Assembly (NCBI GenBank): GCA_963725505.1
Contig: CAVRYN010000002.1
Span: 434,001-498,000, forward strand
Length of the DNA: 64,000 nucleotides
Source of the DNA: Udaeobacter sp963725505
GTDB taxonomy: Bacteria > Verrucomicrobiota > Verrucomicrobiia > Chthoniobacterales > UBA10450
Reading direction: 5' to 3'
A program made the translations under genes and the position numbers. The notes beneath the pieces were generated by a model. That model was not told the DNA's origin and did no database searches. It saw nothing but the letters and a program-made list of their open reading frames with translations. The stretch's first letter is position 1. The number at the start of each line of letters is the position of its first letter. Shown here one piece after another: positions 8,725 to 17,385 of this stretch.

Positions 8725-8983
8725 TTACGAAATTAGTCCGCCCCTCTGCGTTAGGCAAAACGGAAGCAAACCACCTTCCCGGGCATGAAATAATTTTGCT
8801 CGTGGACACGCTCATTTGGCGCCTCGTAGCCGAAATAAAAAATGAAACTGCTGCACGCAATTTCGAGGAGCAAGTGGAGAGAGATTTGCCTGGCAGACTT
8901 CGGAGGCCCAGGGCTCGAACTGTCAGGCAATTTCTTGTGTGCTGATTGATCCGGCGCAAAAACTCGCGTAGCAAACAGACGAG

Positions 8984-10027
8984 ATGATCCTAGAGCGCCA
9001 TGAATTTTCGAGCGATAACGTCGCACCGATTTGCCCGGAGGCCTGGGCCGCATTGCAGGAAGCCAATGCCCATTACGTGGCATCCTATGGCGAGGACAGG
9101 TGGACTGCGCGAGCGTGCGATCGGATCCGTGAAATCTTCGAGACCGACTGTGGTGTTTATTTTGTTTTCACCGGCACGGCGGCGAACGCACTGGCGCTCG
9201 CGCAGCTGTGCAAGTCGTTCCGGAGCGTCATCTGTCACCAGCACTCTCACATTCAGACTGATGAATGCGGCGCGCCTGAATTTTTCACCGGAGGATCAAA
9301 ACTGCTTTTGGTCGGCGGCGCCGATGGCAAGATCGACATCGGTCACCTGGGAACGCTGCTGGCCCGCCAGAACGAGTTGCATTCGCATAAGCCGGGCGCG
9401 ATCAGCATTTCACAAGCGACGGAGTTTGGGACCGTTTACAGGCGCGACGAAATTGCGGCGGTCGCCGACTTGGCGCGCAGGCACCAGCTGTTTCTCCACA
9501 TGGACGGCGCGCGTTTCGCCAATGCAATCGCATCGCTCAACTGCGCGCCCAAAGCGATCACATGGGAGGCTGGGGTTGACGCTCTCTGTTTTGGAGGAAC
9601 AAAAAATGGAGCGGCTGTCGGCGAGTTAGTGATTTTTTTCGATAAGAACATCTCACGCGAATTTGATTATCGAGCGAAACAAGCTGGGCAGCTCGGATCG
9701 AAGATGCGCTTTCTCGCCGCGCCGTGGCTGGAGCTTTTGAACGGAGACGCCTGGCTGCGAAACGCGCAGCATGCCAACGATGCGGCGCAGCGGCTTGCGA
9801 GCCGTTTGCGAAAGGAGGTAGGAATCGAGAACGTATTTCTGGTCGAGGCAAACGCAGTGTTTGTTTCAATGGACGAGCGACTCGCCAGTGGTCTCCACGG
9901 GCGCGGCTGGCGTTTTTATAAATTTATCGAGCCGAACGTTTATCGTCTGATGTGTTCGTGGGCCACCACTGAAAGGGACATCTCCGATTTTATTGATGAC
10001 GTTAGGTCAATATCATTGAACGGATAG
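8984..10027 (+). CDS. ltaE: Low-specificity L-threonine aldolase-type PLP enzyme
   Basis: The 347-residue fold-type I PLP enzyme fits the threonine aldolase / beta-eliminating lyase family that cleaves threonine to glycine and acetaldehyde. Visible features are FSSDNVAPICPE at the N-terminus, YGEDRW, TGTAANALAL for phosphate binding, HMDGARFANA for ring contact and FGGTKNGA with the Schiff-base lysine near 206. The length is normal. The 259-base gap to putA holds no recognisable gene. A lipoprotein gene follows after 18 bases and could be co-transcribed. Confidence 0.87.
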   Translation: MILERHEFSSDNVAPICPEAWAALQEANAHYVASYGEDRWTARACDRIREIFETDCGVYFVFTGTAANALALAQLCKSFRSVICHQHSHIQTDECGAPEFFTGGSKLLLVGGADGKIDIGHLGTLLARQNELHSHKPGAISISQATEFGTVYRRDEIAAVADLARRHQLFLHMDGARFANAIASLNCAPKAITWEAGVDALCFGGTKNGAAVGELVIFFDKNISREFDYRAKQAGQLGSKMRFLAAPWLELLNGDAWLRNAQHANDAAQRLASRLRKEVGIENVFLVEANAVFVSMDERLASGLHGRGWRFYKFIEPNVYRLMCSWATTERDISDFIDDVRSISLNG

Positions 10028-10045
10028 CGAACAGAAGGCATCTGT

Positions 10046-10570
10046 ATGAAAACGAGAATGAAAGCTATTGTGCGAGTGCTGATGTTTGTGTCGGTCTTCC
10101 TTGCCGGATGCCAGGCGACTCACGATGTTGCTACTACGTCTTACCATGTCACCCGTGGCGCAGCGGTAGGCTCCTACAAGGTGGCTCGGGCCGTTGCGGT
10201 CGGGTCATATCGTGTTGCCAGCGCGCCGGTCCATTATGCCACGCGAAAAGGTACCAACGAACCAAAAATGGTTGGAACGACAGAGGCAACTTCATCGGAT
10301 GTCACGCAGCCTGGCCAACGAATGCCGCCAGGGACGGCTTCAGCGTCGCGCACGACGCGCAAGGATACAGCGCAGTACTCCACGAAGACCGGTTCGTCCC
10401 GCCCTTCCGCTTCGCAGGAAAATTTCCCCACGGCAAAAGCAGTACCCGGTAAATCGGGCTACGTCTTCAGCCCGTTCGACACCGAAGGAAGATACGTCGA
10501 TGTCAGCGGATTTGCGCCAGGCACCAAGGTGAAAGATCCGTGGACCGATAAGATTTTTCTTGTTCCATAG
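10046..10570 (+). CDS. Lipoprotein with conserved YVDVxGFxPGT C-terminal motif
   Basis: The 174-residue protein has a lipoprotein signal peptide with lipobox LAGC (Cys22). A repetitive segment follows (VGSYKVARAVAVGSYRVASA), then a Ser/Thr-rich linker. The last 37 residues include RYVDVSGFAPGT and KDPWTDKIFLVP. The same C-terminal motif ends the lipoprotein at 30319-30715, so the two share a small unnamed domain. Function is unknown; envelope anchoring is inferred from the lipobox. It lies between the aldolase and dsbD. Confidence 0.75.
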   Translation: MKTRMKAIVRVLMFVSVFLAGCQATHDVATTSYHVTRGAAVGSYKVARAVAVGSYRVASAPVHYATRKGTNEPKMVGTTEATSSDVTQPGQRMPPGTASASRTTRKDTAQYSTKTGSSRPSASQENFPTAKAVPGKSGYVFSPFDTEGRYVDVSGFAPGTKVKDPWTDKIFLVP

Positions 10571-10582
10571 ACCGCGGCGCTT

Positions 10583-10608
10583 CTGTAGCCGTCGCCCCGT
10601 GGGCGACG
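10583..10608. repeat. CTGTAGCC element with 8-bp hairpin
   Basis: CTGTAGC leads into CGTCGCCC (10590-10597), which pairs perfectly with GGGCGACG (10601-10608) across a CGT loop. No T tract follows, so a terminator role is doubtful. It matches the start of the element at 3286. Confidence 0.6.
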
Positions 10609-10638
10609 TGGCCCACTGATTGCCGCAGAGGCAAGCCG

Positions 10639-12783
10639 ATGTTACCTGATCATATGAGAGTGCCATCGCGATTTGCGGCCTGCTGGATGCTCTGCTGGTC
10701 GATTATCGCTTTTGCGCCGCACGGCCTCGCCCAGGAGTATCAAGGAAAACAACTCGTTAAGGCGGAGCTTCTCGCCGACACAAACGCAGTTGTTCCCGGA
10801 AAGCCGTTTACTGTCGGTTTGCTGCTGCGAATGGCTCCAGCCTGGCATACTTACTGGAAATTTTCCGGGGACGCTGGTCTTCCCAGTGAATTGAAATGGA
10901 AGCTGCCACCGGGCTGGAAAATCGGTGAGATTCAGTGGCCGATTCCACTGAAAACCATCGATCCGGGCGACATTCAAACTTATGGCTATGAAAATGAGGT
11001 CCTGCTCATGCAGGAAATCACGCCGCCGGCAAAGCTTGACAGTTCCTCGGTAAAACTTTCCGCCGACGCAAGCTGGCTGGTCTGCGAGAGAATCTGCATC
11101 CCCGGCGGCGCAAACTTGCAGTTGGAATTGCCAGTATCGACAAGCAGCCAGCCAGCGAACACGGAACTCTTCGCGCGTTATCGGCGTTTGCTGTCGCAAA
11201 ACTTGCCGGGAGCGAACGTGGCGACAGCCGATTGGAGTCGAGTTGGGTCCGATCTTCGTCTGAAGATCACGAGTGAAACTTTGGCAAATTATCCGGCAGT
11301 CGATTTTTTCCCGTTGCCGGAACAGAGCACCGTTGTCGGCCATCCAAGAATCGAATCGCGGAACAAAAATGAAATTGTGTTTCACATTCCGATTGAGTCG
11401 TCGGAGAAAACTTTGTCGTCCATGGCGGGTCTTATCGTCTTTTCCCATCAGCCAAATGGGGAGGATCGTGCGGCGTGGCAGCTTACAACTCCGTCAGCTG
11501 TTTCGGCGGCTCGCCCGGCGCCGGCACGGGGAGTTTTCACTTTTTTGCTCTTCGGCTTTATCGGGGGCATCATTTTAAATTTGATGCCGTGCGTGTTGCC
11601 GGTGATCTCGCTGAAGATTTTTGGATTCATCCAACAGGCGGGCCAAAGCCGGCAGAAAATTTTGCGGAGCGGAGTCGCGTTTACGATTGGAATTTTCGCC
11701 TGGTTCATCGCACTTGCGCTGCTCCTGATCGCGCTTAAGGCCGCCGGGCGCGACGTCACCTGGGGCGGATTTCAATTTACCAACGCGTATTTCGTTCTCG
11801 CGCTGAGCGTGATCGTTCTCGTATTCGCCCTGAATCTTTTCGGTGTGTTCGAAATTTCATTGCCGCAAAGCATGACACGCGGGTTGCTTTCGACGACCGG
11901 GCGTAAAGACGATTTCGGTTCATTTTTCCAAGGCGTGTTTGCCACTGTGCTGGCCACGCCGTGCACGGCGCCGTTTCTCGGCACCGCGCTGGGGTTCGCG
12001 TTTACGCAGTCGCCGCCAATTATCCTTGCAATGTTCATCGCCGTTGCTGCAGGGATGAGCTCGCCGTACCTGCTCCTGAGCGCGCAACCTGCCTGGCTGC
12101 GGTTTCTACCGAGGCCTGGCCCGTGGATGCTGCATGTGAAGCAGTTCATGGGCTTTCTGCTGCTGGCGACGCTGCTGTTTCTTCTTTACGTGCTGGGCGC
12201 CCAGCGCGGTCTGGAAGGGGCGATCTGGGCGAGCTGTTTCCTGCTGGTAGTTAGTGTCACGTGCTGGATGAAAGGCGCGTTCGTTGTGCCGACAGCTTCT
12301 GTGCTCAAGCGAAGCGTCGTGTTGGTGCTCATGCTTGTGCTCGTGTTCGCCAGCGGCATTTATTTTGTCGGGAACAAATTTCACTCTGCGAATATGGCTT
12401 CCGCTGACTCGCGACTCCGAGGCGATTGGCAGGCGTTCACGCCCGAACGTTTGCAAGCGGAACTGGAGCAAGGCCGTTTTGTTTTTGTCGATTTCACGGC
12501 GGCATGGTGTCTCACCTGCAAATTCAACGAAGCCAATGTGCTTGAGAGCGCCGAGGTGCGGCAGGCATTTCAGCGTCACGGCATCGTGAAATTGAAAGCT
12601 GACTGGACCAACGGCGATCCGGCGATCACGAAATTATTGCAGCACTTTGGCCGGCCAGGTGTACCTCTCTATGTGCTTTATCCGGGGAAAAACGAAGAGC
12701 CAATCGTCTTTCCGGAACTGCTGACCAAGGGCATGGTCCTGGAGAAACTCGAAACCAGTGCGCGCAGCGTCGCCTCGCAATAA
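10639..12783 (+). CDS. dsbD: Protein-disulfide reductase DsbD family
   Basis: The 714-residue protein moves electrons from cytoplasmic thioredoxin across the membrane to periplasmic thiol proteins. The order is a signal peptide (to about residue 31); a periplasmic alpha-like domain with WLVCERICIPGG; a multi-helix membrane domain with MPCVLPVISLK and ATPCTAPFLG, each carrying a redox Cys; and a C-terminal thioredoxin domain with AAWCLTCKFNE near 624. ATG 10639 is used; ATG 10654 (MRVPSRF) would fit a signal peptide equally well. A truncated gene and then a redoxin follow, a plausible functional neighbour. Confidence 0.9.
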   Translation: MLPDHMRVPSRFAACWMLCWSIIAFAPHGLAQEYQGKQLVKAELLADTNAVVPGKPFTVGLLLRMAPAWHTYWKFSGDAGLPSELKWKLPPGWKIGEIQWPIPLKTIDPGDIQTYGYENEVLLMQEITPPAKLDSSSVKLSADASWLVCERICIPGGANLQLELPVSTSSQPANTELFARYRRLLSQNLPGANVATADWSRVGSDLRLKITSETLANYPAVDFFPLPEQSTVVGHPRIESRNKNEIVFHIPIESSEKTLSSMAGLIVFSHQPNGEDRAAWQLTTPSAVSAARPAPARGVFTFLLFGFIGGIILNLMPCVLPVISLKIFGFIQQAGQSRQKILRSGVAFTIGIFAWFIALALLLIALKAAGRDVTWGGFQFTNAYFVLALSVIVLVFALNLFGVFEISLPQSMTRGLLSTTGRKDDFGSFFQGVFATVLATPCTAPFLGTALGFAFTQSPPIILAMFIAVAAGMSSPYLLLSAQPAWLRFLPRPGPWMLHVKQFMGFLLLATLLFLLYVLGAQRGLEGAIWASCFLLVVSVTCWMKGAFVVPTASVLKRSVVLVLMLVLVFASGIYFVGNKFHSANMASADSRLRGDWQAFTPERLQAELEQGRFVFVDFTAAWCLTCKFNEANVLESAEVRQAFQRHGIVKLKADWTNGDPAITKLLQHFGRPGVPLYVLYPGKNEEPIVFPELLTKGMVLEKLETSARSVASQ

Positions 12784-12793
12784 GTTTAGTGGA

Positions 12794-12916
12794 ATGCCTC
12801 GGATTTTTGTGAGCAACGTTGTGAATGCGCCGACGGAGAAAGTGTGGGCAATCATCCGTCGATTAAATGAATCGGAATTTTCTCGCAGGGCTTCGCAATT
12901 TGGCCAAGAAATCTAG
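12794..12916 (+). pseudogene. N-terminal remnant of an SRPBCC-family protein
   Basis: A 40-codon frame reads MPRIFVSNVVNAPTEKVWAI and then diverges before a TAG. The start closely resembles the first strand and helix of SRPBCC/START-like ligand-binding proteins (..V.NAP...VW..IR), which are normally 140-160 residues. No continuation is seen in other frames before the redoxin signal peptide. I read it as a truncated relic, though a very short expressed peptide is possible. Confidence 0.55.
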
Positions 12917-13018
12917 CCGGGATGGACCTGCGTCTTCTTGAAATCTCTGCGACCTGCTGTCATCGTGTTACTCACGAGAACTTTGAACCAATTAGCAACT
13001 GCGCGTTCTAATCAATCT

Positions 13019-13633
13019 ATGAACACGAAATTAATCTTGACCATTGTCACATCATTGATCGCCACCGCGGTTTTTGCCTTCGATCCGCCTCCGGTAGGCA
13101 GCGCTGCACCGGATTTTTCGCTCTCCGACGCAAAAGGCCAGCCGCACTCGCTTTCGCAATACAAGGGGAAATACGTCGTGCTCGAATGGTTCAATCCGGA
13201 ATGCCCGTTCGTGAAGAAGCATTACGGCGGCGGCAACATGCAAAAGTTGCAGGATCAATATACGGGCAAAGGCGTTGTCTGGCTCACGATCGATTCCAAT
13301 GCGCCCGGTACGGAAGGCAATATCACGGCTGAGCAGGCGCAGAAGATCACTGCATCTTGGAACACGCATCAGACCGCGTTGCTACTCGATCCCGAAGGCA
13401 AAGCCGGGCGTGCTTACGGCGCCAAGAACACGCCTGATATGGTGATAATCAATCCAGAGGGAAAAATCGCCTACCAAGGAGCGATCGACAGCAAAGCGAC
13501 GCCGAATCCGGCCGATATTCCCAGTTCTACGAACTATGTTAAGGCGGCGTTGGATGAGTCCCTGGCAGGCAAACCCGTCACGACACCACAGACAAAGCCG
13601 TACGGTTGCTCGGTCAAATACAAATCGTCCTAG
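13019..13633 (+). CDS. Secreted peroxiredoxin-like / AhpC-TSA family redoxin
   Basis: The 204-residue thioredoxin-fold protein starts at ATG 13019 with signal peptide MNTKLILTIVTSLIATAVFA. It contains PDFSLSDAKG and EWFNPECPFVKKHYGGG with the conserved Cys62 and lacks a CxxC pair. A second Cys sits in the C-terminal PYGCSVKY. This is the pattern of a peroxiredoxin-like subgroup common in Planctomycetes and Verrucomicrobia. It probably acts in the periplasm, and DsbD lies upstream on the same strand. A longer frame to 12938 is rejected because it adds residues before a good signal peptide. Confidence 0.82.
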   Translation: MNTKLILTIVTSLIATAVFAFDPPPVGSAAPDFSLSDAKGQPHSLSQYKGKYVVLEWFNPECPFVKKHYGGGNMQKLQDQYTGKGVVWLTIDSNAPGTEGNITAEQAQKITASWNTHQTALLLDPEGKAGRAYGAKNTPDMVIINPEGKIAYQGAIDSKATPNPADIPSSTNYVKAALDESLAGKPVTTPQTKPYGCSVKYKSS

Positions 13634-13670
13634 AACTGCGGCGGTTGCGTAGGCTGTAAAAACCTTCGAA

Positions 13671-13701
13671 GCGGCGGTCAAAGTGACCGCCGCTTTTGTT
13701 T
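13671..13701 (+). terminator. Rho-independent terminator after the redoxin gene
   Basis: GCGGCGGTCA (13671-13680) pairs perfectly with TGACCGCCGC (13684-13693) over an AAG loop, followed by TTTTGTTT. It sits 37 bases after the redoxin stop and just before the convergent SDR gene's end. On the minus strand the T tract is weaker, so it mainly serves the plus-strand transcript. Confidence 0.8.
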
Positions 13702-13718
13702 GTGGATCGGCATGCAGT

Positions 13719-14531
13719 TCAGCCTCGCCCCGGCGAGAGCCGTAATATCAAGCGCACGACTGGCATCGGCATCAGTCGAGTCAGAAACATTGCAAGTTTC
13801 ATTGAAAATCCAGGAATCACGAGCGGCCGATCTGCTTCCAGTGCTGCCAGCGCCTGGCGCACGACTTGTGCGACCGGAACTTGGAGAAAGTCAGGGCCTG
13901 GGCCGGGCTTGACCTCCCGGCCTAGGCGGCTGGCGACTTCTTGAAATTCCGTGCGCACCGGACCGGGGCACACAGCGCATACGCTTACGCCTGTACCTCG
14001 GAGTTCAGCCCGAAGCGCTTCAGAGAAGCTTGTCACGTAAGCCTTGGTAGCGGCGTAAACGGCGTCACCAGGGATCGGAAGAAAACCAGCCGACGAACTG
14101 ACATTGAGAATTCCACCCCGGCGGTTCGCGATCATTTGCGGAAGCAGATGGCGAGTCAGCGACGTGAGCGCGACCATGTTTACGAGTGCCATTTGCTCAT
14201 TTCGCACTGGATCGCTCGTGGCAAACGGCCCGAGATCGCCGAGGCCGGCATTATTGATCAAAAGATCGACATCGATCTTATCACGCGCCAGCGAATCGAT
14301 CAGCAATTCGATCTGCGCTTTGTCGGCAAGATCGACAATGCGAACGTGGACGTCTAGGTTTGGATTTCGGTTCAACAATTCATCGCGTAAATCGGCTAAA
14401 CGTTCGCTTCGTCGTGCGAGGAGAACAATTGAGCGCGCACGGTTGGCAAGTTGTAGCGCAAATTCGTGACCGATGCCGGAAGAACCACCCGTGATCAGCG
14501 CGCTACAATCATTGAGCTTCATCGTGGGCAA
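13719..14531 (-). CDS. SDR-family short-chain dehydrogenase
   Basis: The 270-residue classical SDR has nucleotide-binding TGGSSGIGHE near residue 14, NNAG near 92, and catalytic YAATKAY with Tyr near 158 and Lys four residues later; the Ser is in NVSSSAGF. It resembles DltE/YqjQ-type oxidoreductases of the NAD(P)-dependent class; the substrate is unknown. Its start overlaps the 3' end of the upstream pseudouridine synthase by 23 bases, so the two are probably translated from one message. Confidence 0.86.
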   Translation of the reverse strand: MPTMKLNDCSALITGGSSGIGHEFALQLANRARSIVLLARRSERLADLRDELLNRNPNLDVHVRIVDLADKAQIELLIDSLARDKIDVDLLINNAGLGDLGPFATSDPVRNEQMALVNMVALTSLTRHLLPQMIANRRGGILNVSSSAGFLPIPGDAVYAATKAYVTSFSEALRAELRGTGVSVCAVCPGPVRTEFQEVASRLGREVKPGPGPDFLQVPVAQVVRQALAALEADRPLVIPGFSMKLAMFLTRLMPMPVVRLILRLSPGRG

Positions 14532-15231
14532 GGGGCGAGTTGTCTGTTTTCGCTAGTGCCGTCAGCTCGCGTCTTGTCAGCACGCGCCAATGCCCGTGGG
14601 GCAAATCGCCCAGCCGAAGATTTCCGATTCGGACGCGGAGAAGATGTTTGACGCGGTAGCCAACGGCTTCAAACATACGACGAATCTGCCGATTTATTCC
14701 CTGCTGCAACACAACGCGCAAATGCGTGGGCGAGACTGAATGAAGTCGCGCGATTTTGGCTCGCTGGCCATCGAGAAAAATTCCCCGCCGCAATTTCGGC
14801 GCGAGCGCTTGGTCCCACGCCCGATCCAGCGTCACCTCGTATTCCTTGTCGGTCTTATAACGCGGATGGGTAAGGCGCTGCGCGAGTTCGCCGTCATTTG
14901 TGAGAAGAAGCAAACCCTCAGTTTGCGCGTCCAGACGCCCGATGTTGAAGAGCCGGGAAAATTTTTGTGGAAGCAGATCAAACACAGTGTTGCGCGCTTG
15001 CTCATCTTTTCGGCTCGAAACAAATCCGGGCGGTTTATGCAGCATGATGGTAAGCGCTGGAGCGACGCGAACTAATTTGCCATCGACCTTGACGTGGTCA
15101 TGCGCGCTGGGCTGTGCGCTGAAGTTTGTGCAGACTTTACCGTTGATGGTGACGCGACTCGCCGCGATCAACTCATCACAATGTCGGCGCGATCCGACGC
15201 CAGCGGCTGCGAGAAAACGATTTAAGCGCAT
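14509..15231 (-). CDS. rluB: RsuA/RluB-family pseudouridine synthase
   Basis: The 240-residue protein has an N-terminal S4 RNA-binding domain (MRLNRFLAAAGVGSRRHCDE) and a synthase domain with NIGRLDAQTEGLLLLTNDG, where Asp101 is the catalytic aspartate. It has the usual LHKPPGF and GINRQIRRMF motifs. It should convert a specific uridine in rRNA (23S for RluB, 16S for RsuA); sequence alone does not separate these well, so the symbol is tentative. It is followed by an overlapping SDR gene and preceded by repeats and the small basic protein gene. Confidence 0.87.
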   Translation of the reverse strand: MRLNRFLAAAGVGSRRHCDELIAASRVTINGKVCTNFSAQPSAHDHVKVDGKLVRVAPALTIMLHKPPGFVSSRKDEQARNTVFDLLPQKFSRLFNIGRLDAQTEGLLLLTNDGELAQRLTHPRYKTDKEYEVTLDRAWDQALAPKLRRGIFLDGQRAKIARLHSVSPTHLRVVLQQGINRQIRRMFEAVGYRVKHLLRVRIGNLRLGDLPHGHWRVLTRRELTALAKTDNSPLAHDEAQ

Positions 15232-15248
15232 TGCGCTTGGTCAAAAGC

Positions 15249-15296
15249 GTTCAAACGAAGTCCGCTTCGACGCTTCAACCGTTCAACGCTTCAACG
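15249..15296. repeat. Phrase repeat built on CGTTCAA / CGCTTCAA units
   Basis: Units GCGTTCAAACG, GCTTCAACCG, GTTCAACGC and TTCAACG follow one another between the pseudouridine synthase start and the stop of the small basic protein gene. It reads like several degenerate copies of one short phrase. No hairpin of note. Confidence 0.5.
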
Positions 15297-15299
15297 ATC

Positions 15300-15455
15300 C
15301 TAAACGTCTGGCTTCGTTTTCGGCAGGCCGAGGATTTTACTGCCTTTCTTCCATTGACCCCGTTTCTTTAGAAGCTCGACGCGCTCGAAACGTTTCAGCA
15401 CGTTGCGTCTGGCAGCGATCGTGCTCGCTCCTTTTAAACTGCGATGTTGCGACAT
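15300..15455 (-). CDS. Chlamydiae/Verrucomicrobia-type small basic protein
   Basis: A 51-residue, very basic protein: MSQHRSLK, then GASTIAARRNVLKRFERVE, then LLKKRGQWKKG and the ending GLPKTKPDV. This matches my recollection of the small basic protein family confined to the PVC group (TIGR04137-like), which is conserved but of unsettled function and probably RNA- or ribosome-associated. The start ATG is at 15455 and the stop TAG at 15300-15302. It is flanked by repeats on both sides. It is a strong lineage marker for this window. Confidence 0.85.
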   Translation of the reverse strand: MSQHRSLKGASTIAARRNVLKRFERVELLKKRGQWKKGSKILGLPKTKPDV

Positions 15456-15468
15456 AGCTTGGTTTAGA

Positions 15469-15579
15469 GGTTAAAAAGGTTAAATCGTTACAAAGGAAAA
15501 TGAGTCCGCACATTAAGCCGACACGGTCTTATTTCAAGGACTCCACCTCTTCCTTTATAACATTGTAACCCTTTTAACC
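15469..15579. repeat. Long imperfect inverted repeat of GGTTAAAAAGG type
   Basis: The left arm GGTTAAAAAGGTTAAATCG... (15469-15500) pairs with the right arm ending ACCCTTTTAACC (15550-15579) over about 30 bases with few gaps. The centre is unrelated sequence. It is AT-rich compared with its surroundings and separates the small basic protein from the glycosyltransferase on the minus strand. Confidence 0.7.
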
Positions 15580-15591
15580 AATTAACTCTGC

Positions 15592-17385
15592 CTAGAGTTG
15601 GTTACCGAGCACCACGTACGTCCCCGACGTGATGACCTGGTGATAAATATGAAAGCGACTGGTCAATAGCTGTTTCCAGTAATCCGCCCGGCTTTGCTCC
15701 ACGATGAGATAAACCGCATCCGGTTGACCCCATTTCTCCAAGACCGCGTCTTCATCCAGGAAAATATCGACCGGGGGCGTGCCGAGCGGCGCCGCTCTCT
15801 GTCGGTTTTGATTAACAAGAAAGAACTTCCGGTTCAGATAAAAAATAAGGCTACTGCTCTCATCCAGTGGCCCTTCAAAAATCGTATCGCCGCCTGCGTC
15901 GAGGCGCGGATTTAGAAATCGCGCTACATCGGCGAGTGAAAAGTAGGGCGCGGTTCGCGCGACCCCGTCCATCATGCTGAGACCGCTTGGAACCATCGAC
16001 GCAGCGAGAGCGATGGCAGCAAGTTTCGCGCGCCGTTTGAAAATAAAGTAAAGCGCCACCAGCGAGAAAAGCACGAGCGAGCTACCCGTAATCGCCACCA
16101 ATGGCCGTAATTCCAGCCAGGCTGACATGGGCATATCGTGTAATGCCTTCCAAGCTGTCCAGCGTGCGTCCATCGTGCCCCAGTTTCCGTTCAAAACGCG
16201 CGCGGCGCCGGCAAGGAAGAATGCCACCGCAGTGGTCATCGTGCCGGCGACACCCACGGCGATTGCGCCTGCCGCGCGCCACTTCTGTGGCATCCGGTCC
16301 CATACGACCGCCGCCCAGAGCGCAAACGCGCTCCACATACTCATCGAATAATAATCCTGCCGTTGTCCCAGAAAGAGCAACGGGACAAAAACGACGCCCA
16401 TCCAGCAAAGCGGCAATGCCTCGGCGAAATTGATCTCATGCGGCCGCATCACCCGGCGCCAGGCGAAAATCGCGCCGGGCAGGAGCGCGATCGACCAGGG
16501 GAACCACCAAGCCAGATGCAGCGCCACAAATTGATAGTCAGTCACGCCAAGGTAATCCCGCAGTTCGTCGGAAAGTCCCCATAAATGTCCCACCCATTCC
16601 CGTGCGATGATGTAGTGAAAGTAATCCGAGAATTTCCATTCCGCCCAAAGGTGCCAGGGCGCCACGATTAAAAGGAAGATGGCCACATATTTCCACCGCA
16701 AAAGCGCGCGAAATCGCAACCGCGCTTCGCGATAAAAGATCGACAGCAAAAGAAAAACTGCCGCCGGATAAACAAGGCCGAGTAAACCTTTGGTCAGGCA
16801 AGCGAAGGCCGAGCAAATCCAAAAGCCCGCGAACCAAGTCTGCCGGCGACGCCGGCGCTGATAACCGCACAACCCGCAGAAAATCGCGCCTGCGATGAAC
16901 GCGCTGACGAGCGGTTCGGGCATGACGATGCGCGCGAGCAAAAATGTGCCGCAGCAGCTGAGATAAATCAGACCGGCAATGAAACCTCGCCAGTAGTCCG
17001 TGAGCTTTTCTCCAATCAAAAAAATCAGGGCAACCGAAGCGATCACCGCCAGCGCACCCGGGAGTCGCGCAGCTGCGGCGTTTATGCCGAAGAGCTTGAA
17101 CGAGACAATAATGAGCCAGTAGAGCAACGGCGGTTTTTGCAGGCGCGGGACACCGTCGTTCGTTGGCAGGAGCCATTGATGGGCCTCAACCATCTCCCGG
17201 GCCGCTCCTGCATACTGTCCCTCGGTCTGGCTGTACAGGTCGCCCGTCCCGATCGTCGCCACGTGTAACAGCGCCGCTAACGCAATTAGAATCGCAAATA
17301 GCGCGTGACGCGTAGGCGGCGGAGGCAGCGCCGGCGGCTCGATCAGAGTTTCTTCCAGGGTTAAGCTGCGGACGCCTGCGGTCAT
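15592..17385 (-). CDS. GT39/ArnT-like membrane glycosyltransferase
   Basis: The 597-residue polytopic protein has about ten membrane helices. It matches the ArnT/PMT superfamily that transfers sugars from polyprenyl phosphate on the periplasmic side. The first loop carries SQTEGQYAGAAREM and GVPRLQKPPLLYWL, the typical acidic and KPPL motifs; LARIVMPEPLVSAF follows. A soluble C-terminal domain ends YVVLGNQL. ATG 17385 overlaps the upstream thioesterase stop as ATGA. A longer frame to 17469 runs inside the thioesterase gene and is rejected. The substrate is unknown; lipid A or another envelope glycan is likely given the neighbours. Confidence 0.83.
   Translation of the reverse strand: MTAGVRSLTLEETLIEPPALPPPPTRHALFAILIALAALLHVATIGTGDLYSQTEGQYAGAAREMVEAHQWLLPTNDGVPRLQKPPLLYWLIIVSFKLFGINAAAARLPGALAVIASVALIFLIGEKLTDYWRGFIAGLIYLSCCGTFLLARIVMPEPLVSAFIAGAIFCGLCGYQRRRRRQTWFAGFWICSAFACLTKGLLGLVYPAAVFLLLSIFYREARLRFRALLRWKYVAIFLLIVAPWHLWAEWKFSDYFHYIIAREWVGHLWGLSDELRDYLGVTDYQFVALHLAWWFPWSIALLPGAIFAWRRVMRPHEINFAEALPLCWMGVVFVPLLFLGQRQDYYSMSMWSAFALWAAVVWDRMPQKWRAAGAIAVGVAGTMTTAVAFFLAGAARVLNGNWGTMDARWTAWKALHDMPMSAWLELRPLVAITGSSLVLFSLVALYFIFKRRAKLAAIALAASMVPSGLSMMDGVARTAPYFSLADVARFLNPRLDAGGDTIFEGPLDESSSLIFYLNRKFFLVNQNRQRAAPLGTPPVDIFLDEDAVLEKWGQPDAVYLIVEQSRADYWKQLLTSRFHIYHQVITSGTYVVLGNQL

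Noticed and set aside
8725..8983. Short frames between putA and the threonine aldolase gene
   Set aside because: They have no motif, signal peptide or ribosome-binding site; the spacer appears empty apart from possible promoter sequence that I cannot define.
10642..11448. A 268-codon open frame antisense to dsbD
   Set aside because: It is opposite a clear DsbD coding region and has no family features.
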